NCBI GenBank assembly: GCA_002457235.1
Contig: NTJV01000001.1
Span: 1 to 47,853, forward strand
Reading direction: 5' to 3'
Length of the DNA: 47,853 bases
Origin: Puniceicoccaceae bacterium MED-G32
Lineage (GTDB): Bacteria > Verrucomicrobiota > Verrucomicrobiia > Opitutales > Coraliomargaritaceae
Shown here: positions 26,481-34,635 of the stretch, piece by piece
Position numbering within the stretch: the first letter of the stretch is position 1
Layout of the letters: each line of letters starts with the position of its first letter
Translations under genes and position numbers: made by a program
Notes under the pieces: generated by a model
Seen by the model: only the letters and a program-made list of their open reading frames with translations
Told to the model about the DNA's origin: nothing
Database searches by the model: none

Positions 26481-27254
26481 TTATTGTTCTGTTGTGACAA
26501 TACATGTTTTTGTCAAACCAACAAGAAATTCTTTATTTCCATCTGTGCCTTTAATAGGTGAATCAATATGCCCAATAATTTTTGAATTAGGTAGTGAATT
26601 TTTGCAAAAGCTGAGGAGATCTTCTAAAACCCTTTGGTGTATTTTTGGGTTTTTTATAATTCCTTTTCCTTCATCAACTTCATGTTTTTCGGCTTCAAAT
26701 TGAGGTTTTATTAATGCGATAAGAATACCATTTTCGCCCAATACTGTCCATACAGCAGGTAGAATTTTTTTTAAAGATATGAAGGATAGATCCATAACGA
26801 TTCTTGGATATTCATCATGTGGTAAGTCGCTAGCTTTTAAATAGCGGGCATTTAACTTCTCTATATTGGTGACTCTGCAATCTTGAATTAATTTATTATG
26901 CAGCTGTGCTCGTCCGACATCAATACACGTGACGTGCTTAGCCCCATTTTGCAAACAGCAATCCGTGAACCCACCTGTAGATGCTCCTACATCTAAGACC
27001 AAACAATCTTGCATGGATATTGAAAACTGTAGAATGAAGCCTTCAAGTTTTTCTCCACCGCGACTGACAAAGCGAGGTGGTTCTATAATTCGAATAGGAG
27101 CGTCACACTGTACCATCTGGCCAGGTTTATCCAGCCTTTGAGTTTCTTGCATGACTTTTCCTGCGAGAATCAAAGCTTTGGCCTTAGAGCGTGAGTCTAC
27201 TAAATTGTTGTCGACTAACCACTCATCTAATCGAAGTTTTTTCTTTTTTGTCAC
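26481..27254 (-). CDS. tlyA: TlyA-family rRNA (cytidine-2'-O)-methyltransferase
   Basis: This 257-residue protein has an N-terminal S4 domain ([23 protein letters not shown], quoted in part) and an FtsJ-like methyltransferase domain with the SAM motif [48 protein letters not shown] and [11 protein letters not shown] are typical of TlyA. These enzymes 2'-O-methylate cytidines in 16S and/or 23S rRNA; some were first called hemolysin A. The start is GTG at 27254. It is first in the five-gene minus-strand group and divergent from rsmJ. Confidence 0.94.
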   Translation of the reverse strand: MTKKKKLRLDEWLVDNNLVDSRSKAKALILAGKVMQETQRLDKPGQMVQCDAPIRIIEPPRFVSRGGEKLEGFILQFSISMQDCLVLDVGASTGGFTDCCLQNGAKHVTCIDVGRAQLHNKLIQDCRVTNIEKLNARYLKASDLPHDEYPRIVMDLSFISLKKILPAVWTVLGENGILIALIKPQFEAEKHEVDEGKGIIKNPKIHQRVLEDLLSFCKNSLPNSKIIGHIDSPIKGTDGNKEFLVGLTKTCIVTTEQ

Positions 27255-27285
27255 TATTTTAGAGTTCGGATGTATTGAATAGGAT

Positions 27286-27346
27286 GGAGTCTTTATCTCG
27301 ACTTGGTGCTTGCTATATTTAGGTAAATTTTAATTCATAAGACTCC
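27286..27346. repeat. Inverted repeat in the tlyA/rsmJ divergent promoter region
   Basis: GGAGTCTT at 27286-27293 is repeated in inverted orientation as AAGACTCC at 27339-27346, with 45 bases between. It sits between two divergent genes, upstream of rsmJ (27360). It could be a paired operator or a long-range stem. The function is unknown. Confidence 0.4.
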
Positions 27347-27359
27347 ATAACTTAGTTTT

Positions 27360-28199
27360 ATGAAGAGACCAATAGATACATTGATTTGTGTGAATAAGGC
27401 AAACAAAGATTTAGCTGAAGCCTATGCTAAAATTTTAAACATTACTTTCTGTGAAACTGAGTTAGGCGATGAATTGTCTAATAAGGCTTTTGCAAAAAGT
27501 TTATCGAATATAACATCAAAAGACTGCATTATGCTTATGGATGAAGCAGGGCTGCATTTACAAATGTTGCATCCATCTGTCTTTAAAATACAGGTGAATT
27601 TTCTTTCATCACAAATGGAATACAGACGCATAAAGGGTGGTGGAAGAAATCAATTAATTGCTAAGGCAGTAGGACTGAAATCAAATGTATCTCCAGTTGT
27701 TTTAGATGGGACTGCTGGTTTAGGTAAGGATGCTTTTGTTTTAGCCAGTTTAGGTTGCCATGTCTACATGGCTGAGCGGAATCCTTGGGTTCGTCTACTT
27801 TTAGAAGATGGCTTAAGGAGGGCATCTATTATTGCGGAAAATAATCCTGATTTAAAATCTATTCTAGAGCGTTTAAAACTGCTTGGAAGTGATGCTATTG
27901 AGTTATTTAAATCTCAGCATATGGAATCAGTGGGGATTATTTATTTAGATCCGATGTTCCCTCATCCAGAGAAAAGAGCTCTTGTAAAAAAAGATATGCA
28001 AATGTTGCAGTTTCTTGTCGGTGAAGATGAAGATGCTGAAGATTTACTTAACAGTGCCTTATCGACAAAGGTAGAAAGAATAGTAGTGAAACGACCACGA
28101 ACAGATCAGGCGATAGCTTCTAAGCAAGTAAGTTATGTATTAGAGGGGAAGCGAAATCGATATGATATCTATTTACAATCGGGTGAAAGTAGAATTTAA
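27360..28199 (+). CDS. rsmJ: RsmJ-like 16S rRNA (guanine-1516-N2)-methyltransferase
   Basis: This 279-residue class I SAM-dependent methyltransferase of the DUF548 family has GGGRNQLIAKAVG, then the SAM site VLDGTAGLGKDAFVLASLGC and AERNPWVRLLLEDGLRRA. The active loop YLDPMFPHPEKRALVKKDMQ is nearly the same as in enterobacterial RsmJ as I remember it. RsmJ methylates G1516 at the 3' end of 16S rRNA. The family is best known from Gammaproteobacteria, so its presence here is notable and may reflect transfer or a wider distribution. It starts with ATG at 27360 and lies 75 bases before the M29 peptidase gene. Confidence 0.9.
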   Translation: MKRPIDTLICVNKANKDLAEAYAKILNITFCETELGDELSNKAFAKSLSNITSKDCIMLMDEAGLHLQMLHPSVFKIQVNFLSSQMEYRRIKGGGRNQLIAKAVGLKSNVSPVVLDGTAGLGKDAFVLASLGCHVYMAERNPWVRLLLEDGLRRASIIAENNPDLKSILERLKLLGSDAIELFKSQHMESVGIIYLDPMFPHPEKRALVKKDMQMLQFLVGEDEDAEDLLNSALSTKVERIVVKRPRTDQAIASKQVSYVLEGKRNRYDIYLQSGESRI

Positions 28200-28274
28200 A
28201 TAATTTATAATTAGGAATACACATAACGTGTAATAATAATTGAATAAATAACATAACAGAGATAGTTAAAAATA

Positions 28275-29384
28275 ATGGATTCAAGATACTTAAAATTAGC
28301 AGATGTGCTGACTCAACACTCGATTGATCTTAAAAAGGGTGAGAGGGTCTTGATCGATGTATATGATATTCCTGAAGCGATGGTTATAGCTTTGATCCGT
28401 TCAGTGAGGTCAAAAGGTGGCATCCCTTATGTGAATTTGAATAATGGTCGAATTCAGAGAGAGTTGGTTAACCATTTGGACGATGGACAATTTGACCGGC
28501 AATCTGCATGGCAATTACAACAGATGAAAGGAATGGATGGCTACATTGCCATTCGTGGTTCAGATAATATTTACGAAATGTCTGATGTGGATGCCAAGAA
28601 CATGGTGGCTTTTTCTCGATCGATGAAAGCTACATTAGATCATAGGGTGAATAAAACAAAGTGGGTGATACTACGTTGGCCCACTGCGTCTATGGCTCAA
28701 CAGGCATTAATGAGTTCAGAAAGTTTTGCAGATTTCTTTTTTCAAGTTTGTACCTTTGATTATAAGAAAATGAAAAAGGGAATGCTACGATTAGAAAATT
28801 TGATGTCCAAGACGGACAAAGTGGAAATCAAAGGATCAGGAGTAGACTTAAGCTTTTCGATTAAAGGGATTGGTGCGGTTGCTTGTGGTGGGAGTAAAAA
28901 TATCCCCGATGGTGAAGTCTTTTCGTGCCCAGTTAAAAATTCTGTAGAAGGAACAATCTCTTATAATGCACCAACGGTATATCGAGGAATTTCTTTTGAT
29001 AATATTGCTCTAACTTTCAAAAAAGGTAAAATAGTGGATGCAAGGGCGAACAATACAATAGCCCTAAATGAGATTTTAGATTCTGATCGTGGGGCACGAT
29101 TTATTGGAGAATTTGCTATTGGTTTCAATCCATTGATAAAAGAACCGATGCGTGATATTTTATTTGATGAAAAAATATCTGGCTCGTTTCATTTCACCCC
29201 AGGTCAAGCTTATGAGGAAGCAGACAACGGGAACCGCTCGCAGGTACATTGGGATATGGTACATATTCAAAGACCTGAATATGGTGGTGGGTCTATTTAT
29301 TTTGATGGAAAACTTATCCGCAAAGATGGCTTATTTGTTAAAAAAGATCTGCTCTGTCTAAATCCAGATCAGTTATTAGCTTAA
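28275..29384 (+). CDS. M29-family metal-dependent aminopeptidase
   Basis: This 369-residue protein fits family M29 (AmpS / thermophilic aminopeptidase). The N-terminal region [24 protein letters not shown] matches the family start. The C-terminal metal-binding region has [41 protein letters not shown] and [12 protein letters not shown], corresponding to the Glu, Glu, His, Tyr, His and Asp ligands of M29. It removes N-terminal residues from peptides in the cytoplasm, using two metal ions. Length is slightly below the usual 400 or so. Some distantly related proteins of this family act on leucyl or other substrates, so specificity is open. Confidence 0.88.
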   Translation: MDSRYLKLADVLTQHSIDLKKGERVLIDVYDIPEAMVIALIRSVRSKGGIPYVNLNNGRIQRELVNHLDDGQFDRQSAWQLQQMKGMDGYIAIRGSDNIYEMSDVDAKNMVAFSRSMKATLDHRVNKTKWVILRWPTASMAQQALMSSESFADFFFQVCTFDYKKMKKGMLRLENLMSKTDKVEIKGSGVDLSFSIKGIGAVACGGSKNIPDGEVFSCPVKNSVEGTISYNAPTVYRGISFDNIALTFKKGKIVDARANNTIALNEILDSDRGARFIGEFAIGFNPLIKEPMRDILFDEKISGSFHFTPGQAYEEADNGNRSQVHWDMVHIQRPEYGGGSIYFDGKLIRKDGLFVKKDLLCLNPDQLLA

Positions 29385-29424
29385 TCGATGCGAATTCTTA
29401 TATAAGAGTGCCGTATGCACAATT

Positions 29425-30174
29425 TTATAAGCCCGATGCTATAGCTTCTTTTTGAATTTCAGTAAGTGTCTCAATTCCTTGTTTTCCTAAACTAATTAAT
29501 GCATTGAGTTGTTCTTCTGAGTAAGTCGCTTCTTCGCCAGAACTTTGCACTTCAACATATTTGCCTGAACCAGTCATTACAATATTTGCATCCACTTCAG
29601 CATCTTTATCTTCAAGATAATCTAAGTCTAAGATAGGGGTGTCTTTAAAAATACCTGCAGATACGGCTGCGACTGAATCTTTAAATGGATCTTTCTCTAA
29701 TACCTTTTTTGCTATGAGTTTTTGTATGGCAATTTGTGCAGCAATATAAGCACCAGTGATTGAGGCAGTACGTGTGCCACCATCTGCTTGAAGTACATCA
29801 CAATCAATCCACATGGTCTTTGCACCTAATACTTTTAGGTCGATAACAGCACGAAGTGAACGACCAATCAGTCTTTGAATCTCAATAGTGCGACCATCTG
29901 TTTTACCGCGCGAGCTATCCCTTTGTTTACGGTCTAGTGTACTATAAGGAAGCATAGAGTATTCAGCAGTCATCCATCCTCCTTCAACGCCTTGTGCTCG
30001 CATCCAATTAGGTACTTTATTATCGATTGTGCAGGCACAAATGACTTGGGTATTTCCGAATGCAAATAAGACAGACCCTAAAGCATGTGGTGCGATTCCT
30101 GTAGTATAGTGTATCGGTCTTAGTGCATTTAAGGCACGATCATTTGTGCGTTGAAGAGATTCGTTTGAATTCAT
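29425..30174 (-). CDS. rph: Ribonuclease PH
   Basis: This 249-residue phosphorolytic 3'-5' exoribonuclease trims the 3' ends of tRNA precursors. Family motifs are RPIHYTTGIAPHALGSVLFAFGNTQVIC (shown in part), VEGGWMTAEYSMLPYST, RGKTDGRTIEIQRLIGRSLRAVIDL, WIDCDVLQADGGTRTASITGA and VMTGSGKYVEVQSSGEEA. Length is standard. It is a single gene on the minus strand, divergent from trhO by 82 bases and convergent with the M29 gene. With cca and RNase Y it provides tRNA and mRNA 3'-end processing in this region. Confidence 0.97.
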   Translation of the reverse strand: MNSNESLQRTNDRALNALRPIHYTTGIAPHALGSVLFAFGNTQVICACTIDNKVPNWMRAQGVEGGWMTAEYSMLPYSTLDRKQRDSSRGKTDGRTIEIQRLIGRSLRAVIDLKVLGAKTMWIDCDVLQADGGTRTASITGAYIAAQIAIQKLIAKKVLEKDPFKDSVAAVSAGIFKDTPILDLDYLEDKDAEVDANIVMTGSGKYVEVQSSGEEATYSEEQLNALISLGKQGIETLTEIQKEAIASGL

Positions 30175-30256
30175 ATTTTATGATTAATTGGTTTGCCTAA
30201 ATTTTATCGGGTCGATTATTTTGACAACTTATTTTAAATTTTGGCAACCCTCAATA

Positions 30257-31108
30257 ATGGAAGTTTCTAATACAAATAATTCTTGGAAGATTGCAGCTTT
30301 TTACCATTTTACCAAATTTCCAGATTATGAATCATGGGCGGATCGTCTTGTAGAGCATGGTTTATCTGTAGGGTTGCGTGGTACCATTATACTTGCCGAA
30401 GAGGGAATTAATTCAACTTGTTCAGGTTCAGTTGAAGCGATTGATCGCACGATAGAATTAATTCGTTCAGATGAACGCTTTAAATCAATGGAAGTGAAAT
30501 ATTCTTATGCTGACTTTTGCCCATTTCCAAAATTTAAAGTTAAGAAAAAACCTGAGATTGTCACTTTTCGTCAGTCTGGAGCAGATCCGCGAACTACAGT
30601 TGGTGAATATTTAGATCCTAAAGACTGGAATGATTTAATCAGTGACCCAGATGTGATTACAATAGATACAAGAAATGATTATGAAGTGAAAGTTGGGCAA
30701 TTCAAAGGGGCGATAAATCCTAAAACAGATGACTTCACTGATTTTGCTCAATTTGTAGATAAACAATTAATTGAGCACAGAGATAAAAAAATTGCTATGT
30801 ATTGTACAGGAGGAATTCGTTGTGAGCGTTCCACCGCATATTTAAAAGAAAAGGGGTTCAAAGATGTGTATCATCTGAAAGGGGGTATTTTGAAATACTT
30901 AGAAACGATGCCAAAGAAGGAGAGTTTATGGGAAGGAGATTGTTTTGTTTTTGATTATCGAGTAGCTGTGAATCACGATCTCAAGCCAGCATTGTGGAAA
31001 ATTGATCCCACGACTAATTTACCTGAACCAATGAATCCTTTAGAAATTGATAAAATAGCTGAAAGAAGGAGGAGCGGTGCTATTTTTAAAAAGCCTTATA
31101 CATTCTAA
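30257..31108 (+). CDS. trhO: tRNA uridine(34) hydroxylase TrhO (YceA-type rhodanese)
   Basis: With ATG at 30257 the product is 283 residues. The frame stays open upstream to a TTG at 30188, but the extra residues do not resemble the family. The N-terminal region has FPDYESWADRLVEHGLSVGLRGTIILAEEGINST, typical of the family's acylphosphatase-like domain. The rhodanese domain follows with TIDTRNDYEVKVGQF and the active-site Cys in MYCTGGIRCERSTAYL. The family hydroxylates U34 of certain tRNAs to ho5U without a known cofactor. It precedes the pseudopilin block by 46 bases, with no functional link visible. Confidence 0.95.
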   Translation: MEVSNTNNSWKIAAFYHFTKFPDYESWADRLVEHGLSVGLRGTIILAEEGINSTCSGSVEAIDRTIELIRSDERFKSMEVKYSYADFCPFPKFKVKKKPEIVTFRQSGADPRTTVGEYLDPKDWNDLISDPDVITIDTRNDYEVKVGQFKGAINPKTDDFTDFAQFVDKQLIEHRDKKIAMYCTGGIRCERSTAYLKEKGFKDVYHLKGGILKYLETMPKKESLWEGDCFVFDYRVAVNHDLKPALWKIDPTTNLPEPMNPLEIDKIAERRRSGAIFKKPYTF

Positions 31109-31154
31109 GATATTGGTTGCATAAAATTACCAAATTTATTTTGATGAGTGGTTT

Positions 31155-31754
31155 ATGAAATTATTCCCCAACTATCGATGTCTGGTCGGCTATACCCTTG
31201 TAGAGGTCTTGGTTGTACTTGCCGTGATTGTTATTTTGGCGGGAATTACTTTTGGTACTGCAGCAGGTATCCAGTCAGCTCGAATGAAGTCGATTGCTAA
31301 AGCGGAAATTTCGCTTATTTCAAAGTCTTTATCTCGTTTTCATGCAAAGCATGGGGATTACCCGATTACCCAAGGTATAGAAAATAATGCGGTAACCTTG
31401 TCCAAGGCTTTATTAGGGTGGAAAGTTTTTCAAGGAAACCCTGTTCAAATGGTTGATCTAAAAGAGGCACCATCAGATGGAATACGTCCTTTTATTGAGC
31501 TTTCTAAGCTTCTTTATGAAGGAGATTTGCCTTATTCAGATAAAATAATTCCAAGTAATGTACGACTTATTGACCCTTGGGGAAATGCCTATGTTTATGC
31601 TTACAAAGAATCAGAGGAATGGGATAATTTTTCATTTGTACTTTACTCGAAAGGTTCTGACGGAGCGGATGTTAAATTAGAAGCAGATGGGGTACTCAGC
31701 ACTAGTTTTAAAAATTTAAACAAAAATATGGATAATATTTATTTAGAAGATTGA
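31155..31754 (+). CDS. GspG-like major pseudopilin (prepilin-type)
   Basis: This 199-residue prepilin has a cleavage site after Gly12 (LVG / YTLVEVLVVLAV) with Glu5 of the mature protein, then a hydrophobic helix to about residue 35. The soluble part shows the GspG hallmarks HAKHGDYP, LIDPWGNAYVYAY near residue 138 and LYSKGSDGADVK, the calcium-binding region of major pseudopilins. The leader is short and contains Cys9. Glycine precedes Tyr rather than the common Phe, which is tolerated in the family. It is the first of five consecutive pseudopilin genes. Confidence 0.88.
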   Translation: MKLFPNYRCLVGYTLVEVLVVLAVIVILAGITFGTAAGIQSARMKSIAKAEISLISKSLSRFHAKHGDYPITQGIENNAVTLSKALLGWKVFQGNPVQMVDLKEAPSDGIRPFIELSKLLYEGDLPYSDKIIPSNVRLIDPWGNAYVYAYKESEEWDNFSFVLYSKGSDGADVKLEADGVLSTSFKNLNKNMDNIYLED

Positions 31755-31761
31755 TTGAATT

Positions 31762-32349
31762 ATGAATAAAAAAACTCAAAAAGGATTTACGCTTGTAGAA
31801 TTATTAATGGTTTTAGCAGTGGTCGGCTTATTAGCCAGTATACTCATTCCTACAGCCGGAAGTATCCGAGAAAGTGCCTTGAAAACTTTGTGTAAGGCAC
31901 AGCTATCTCAGTATATTAATGCCATCGTACAATTTAAAAGCCAGTATGGTTATTACCCTTTTGCACGTGGTAACAAAGATTATGTAATCGATTTATCGGA
32001 TCCTGAAGTATCACAAGAATTTATTGAGATCATGTCGGGTCGTGATGCTAAGTCTGGAAAGTCAAAAAGTACGGGTGGAAATCGAAAACGCATGTCTTTT
32101 CATGATTTTTCCGAAAATGAATTTTATATATTAGAGGATGATTTGTACTCTCTAACCCAATTAGCTGATCGTTTTAATAATACAAATATTCGTATAATGA
32201 TTGATGGTGATGGAGATGGGTTTATTTACCCTAGACCCTCCATGATTGCCCCTACAAGACCTAGAGCAAAAATTAGAGCAAGTATTACAGCATGGGTTGA
32301 GTCTGATGACTTGGATAAGTTTCCCGCCTATTCTTTATGGGAAAATTAG
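31762..32349 (+). CDS. Second GspG-like pseudopilin with a DGDGDG loop
   Basis: This 195-residue prepilin is cleaved after Gly8 (TQKG / FTLVELLMVLAVVG), with Glu5 present. The N-terminal half resembles GspG (KSQYGYYPFARG corresponds to Y-x-x-x-x-G-x-Y-P). Unlike its neighbour it lacks DPWG, but near residue 148 it has MIDGDGDGFI, an acidic-glycine loop resembling Ca2+-binding DxDxDG elements. It follows the first pseudopilin by 7 bases. The protein may be a variant major pseudopilin or a minor one. The calcium idea is inference from the motif. Confidence 0.85.
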   Translation: MNKKTQKGFTLVELLMVLAVVGLLASILIPTAGSIRESALKTLCKAQLSQYINAIVQFKSQYGYYPFARGNKDYVIDLSDPEVSQEFIEIMSGRDAKSGKSKSTGGNRKRMSFHDFSENEFYILEDDLYSLTQLADRFNNTNIRIMIDGDGDGFIYPRPSMIAPTRPRAKIRASITAWVESDDLDKFPAYSLWEN

Positions 32350-32386
32350 CCACTTATATTTAAGAAGGTTTTAAAGACATTACAGT

Positions 32387-33073
32387 ATGGAGAATCGTCA
32401 CAAAGGATATACTTTAATAGAATTACTCGTTGTTCTCGGGTTAATGACTATCGCTTTCTCCTTTGTTATTGTTAATACCGTTAATGATGAGGGTATGTCC
32501 TTAAAATCGTCTCAACGTATTCTCTCTGCTGTTGCTCAAGGGGTAAGAGGTCAAGCAATCATGAATCAGTCCCCCGCACGTTTGATTATTTATGCGGATC
32601 AGGGTCAAGATAGTGATCAGAATAAATACCTTCGATTTTTTGGTATCGTTACTCAGGATCCCAAAAATCCAAAGAAATGGATTGCTGGTACTGAGGGAAC
32701 CTACTTGCCTAAGGGTATTTATTTTATGCCTGAACTGAGTCAAAGAGCTAATGGGCGAGGTAGGCAAGTTGGTAAAATGCATTTAGAATATCCACGGATT
32801 CGCTCAAAGTTTAATGACCCTAGATACGGTGAAGAATACTATTATTATGAATTTAATGCGAATGGAACTATGGCAGCAAAGTTTGTGAACACTTGGCTAA
32901 TTTTTGGAGCGGGTACATTGGAGCCTAAAGGGAATCGTCAGTTAGATGTTTCTTTCGACAATCCTTCTCAAGAGAGACTAAAATCTGGATTAATCTTCAG
33001 AAAAGTAGGCTCTACTACCTTGGTCACAGATTTTGATCAAATTGATCGTGCCACCCAAAAAAGTGTACGTTAA
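32387..33073 (+). CDS. GspH-like minor pseudopilin
   Basis: This 228-residue prepilin has a cleavage site after Gly7 (RHKG / YTLIELLVVLGLMTIAF) and Glu5. The helix is followed by SQRILSAVAQGVRGQAIMNQSPARLIIYADQ, which resembles the GspH minor pseudopilin pattern of a helix leading to a short-chain beta sheet. The C-terminal soluble half is beta-rich and unassigned. It is the third gene of the pseudopilin run, 37 bases after the second. Confidence 0.8.
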   Translation: MENRHKGYTLIELLVVLGLMTIAFSFVIVNTVNDEGMSLKSSQRILSAVAQGVRGQAIMNQSPARLIIYADQGQDSDQNKYLRFFGIVTQDPKNPKKWIAGTEGTYLPKGIYFMPELSQRANGRGRQVGKMHLEYPRIRSKFNDPRYGEEYYYYEFNANGTMAAKFVNTWLIFGAGTLEPKGNRQLDVSFDNPSQERLKSGLIFRKVGSTTLVTDFDQIDRATQKSVR

Positions 33074-33080
33074 TAAAATT

Positions 33081-33084
33081 GGAG
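33081..33084 (+). promoter_or_regulatory. Shine-Dalgarno GGAG before the fourth pseudopilin
   Basis: GGAG sits 9 bases before the ATG at 33094 and decides the start in favour of that ATG, over an in-frame TTG at 33079 that would read through the Shine-Dalgarno. It is one of the few clear Shine-Dalgarno sequences in the window. Confidence 0.6.
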
Positions 33085-33093
33085 ATAATAAAA

Positions 33094-33741
33094 ATGTTTA
33101 AAAGAAAGCAGAAAAAGGGGTTTAGCTTAATTGAAACAGTATTATCGATTAGTATTTTTTTGGTGATCATTTTAGTTCTGTTGGCTATGCTTGGCCCAGT
33201 TTTATCCTCAGTGGATGAAGTCAAAGAAGCAGATGAAATTTCAACCATAGTAGAATCGCTTAACAGTTTCCTTCAGGCTAATTCAAGTTTAGCAGTCAAT
33301 GGGTCTAATTTTGATTTAATTTATGAAGCAGTCAAATCTCGTGGTTTTGCCACCATTTATGTATTCCGTTCTTATGTTTCTAAAAATTCTCCTAACATTC
33401 AATTATCGATTGGCTTTTCACCGAAAGAAACCACATCTAGCATTCGGATGGAAAGAAGTGCGAAAATATATGATTTCCAAAATGCGGCTGGCCCAATATA
33501 TCGGGCAATTTTAACCAATGGTCCCCAGATGCCTAAGCAGTATTATCGTGATAGGGGCAGATCAGCTAAGCCTCGTTACTATCTCACGACTGACAGATAC
33601 GCGTTTAAAAATAATTATCTTCCCTTAGAAATTTCTTTATTTTCAAATGATCACGGTTTGGAATTTTTAGATAGTATTCAACTCAAGGATATCTTAGAGA
33701 AAAAACCTATTGTAACTTATTTCACTGTAATAAATCGATAA
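33094..33741 (+). CDS. GspI-like minor pseudopilin
   Basis: The start at 33094 gives 215 residues. Processing is predicted after Gly9 (KRKQKKG / FSLIETVLSISIFLVIILVLL), with Glu5. The position between H-like and J-like genes and the FSLIETVLSISIFL segment fit GspI, though its soluble region (about 180 residues) is larger than a typical GspI. It is 20 bases after the third pseudopilin and 12 before the fifth. Assignment to I rather than another minor pseudopilin is by order only. Confidence 0.75.
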   Translation: MFKRKQKKGFSLIETVLSISIFLVIILVLLAMLGPVLSSVDEVKEADEISTIVESLNSFLQANSSLAVNGSNFDLIYEAVKSRGFATIYVFRSYVSKNSPNIQLSIGFSPKETTSSIRMERSAKIYDFQNAAGPIYRAILTNGPQMPKQYYRDRGRSAKPRYYLTTDRYAFKNNYLPLEISLFSNDHGLEFLDSIQLKDILEKKPIVTYFTVINR

Positions 33742-33753
33742 GACCCATGCCCT

Positions 33754-34635
33754 ATGAAATCTAAAGGATTCACATTGATCGAAATCTTGGTAACCACTAC
33801 GATAATGGTTTTGTTAGCGGGGTTTGCGATCCAAATAACAGGACAAGTAATCAATGTTTGGAGTCGTAGTTCTGCAAAATTAGCTACCGTGGCAGAAGCC
33901 CGTGTAGCTATGGATGTAATTGCAAATGATCTAGAAGGGATTGTCTTGAGAAATGATGGATACGAATGGTTTCGAGCAGAAAATGATTTTTTAAAAGAAC
34001 CGGCGAATACCCTATCAACAGCACTAAGGTTTTTTAGTGTGATTAAAGATAAGACAATAGACTCTGAGGGTAGGACAATACCCGGAGATATCTCAGCGAT
34101 AGCTTATAATCTGCATTACGTGAATCCCATAGATGGTTCAAATCAAGGTAAAAAATCCTTTGTTTTATACCGCATGGAAGTCGATCCAGAAAAGACTTAT
34201 AATCTCCTATTAGATCCTTCTAACCGTGAATTTTTGCCCAATAAGAGAAGTTCAATATGGGGACAAGGGAATGTGATTAAGGGGAAAAATGGCGGTAATT
34301 ATCTCGCGATGAATATCGTCAAATTTGAGATTGATTTTCATGTTGAAGATGACGGCGATCGCACAACACCTACCTTATATTTTGAGAGAAGTAAAAAAAA
34401 TCCAAGGCGATCAGTGATTTATGGAGGAAAGTCTGCAACGATTGGTCCACAGGCCAAATTAGAACATTATCAAAGAGCCTTAGCCTACGCGGATATTAAA
34501 TTAACTGTTCTTTCTGATGAAGGTGCTGAAATTATGCGGAATGTTGAACAGCGATCTATGACATCTGAAGAAGTGATTCGCTTACACGGTGAAGAGTTTA
34601 TCCGTAGGGTACACTTTCCTGTTAAGCCGTTTTAG
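33754..34635 (+). CDS. GspJ-like minor pseudopilin
   Basis: This 293-residue prepilin with leader MKSKG and mature FTLIEILVTTTIMVLLAG carries Glu5. The region RVAMDVIANDLEGIVLRND is the helix extension typical of GspJ (usually R-x-x-x-x-x-D-L). The soluble domain is larger than in standard GspJ and contains TPTLYFERSKK and a Lys/Arg-rich stretch. It ends the pseudopilin block, and its 3' end overlaps convergent alaS by 14 bases. No GspK-like gene follows. Confidence 0.8.
   Translation: MKSKGFTLIEILVTTTIMVLLAGFAIQITGQVINVWSRSSAKLATVAEARVAMDVIANDLEGIVLRNDGYEWFRAENDFLKEPANTLSTALRFFSVIKDKTIDSEGRTIPGDISAIAYNLHYVNPIDGSNQGKKSFVLYRMEVDPEKTYNLLLDPSNREFLPNKRSSIWGQGNVIKGKNGGNYLAMNIVKFEIDFHVEDDGDRTTPTLYFERSKKNPRRSVIYGGKSATIGPQAKLEHYQRALAYADIKLTVLSDEGAEIMRNVEQRSMTSEEVIRLHGEEFIRRVHFPVKPF

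Noticed and set aside
29396-29420. Terminator between the M29 gene and rph
   Set aside because: A TCTTATATAAGA palindrome and a 4-bp GTGC/GCAC stem are present, but both are too weak to call.
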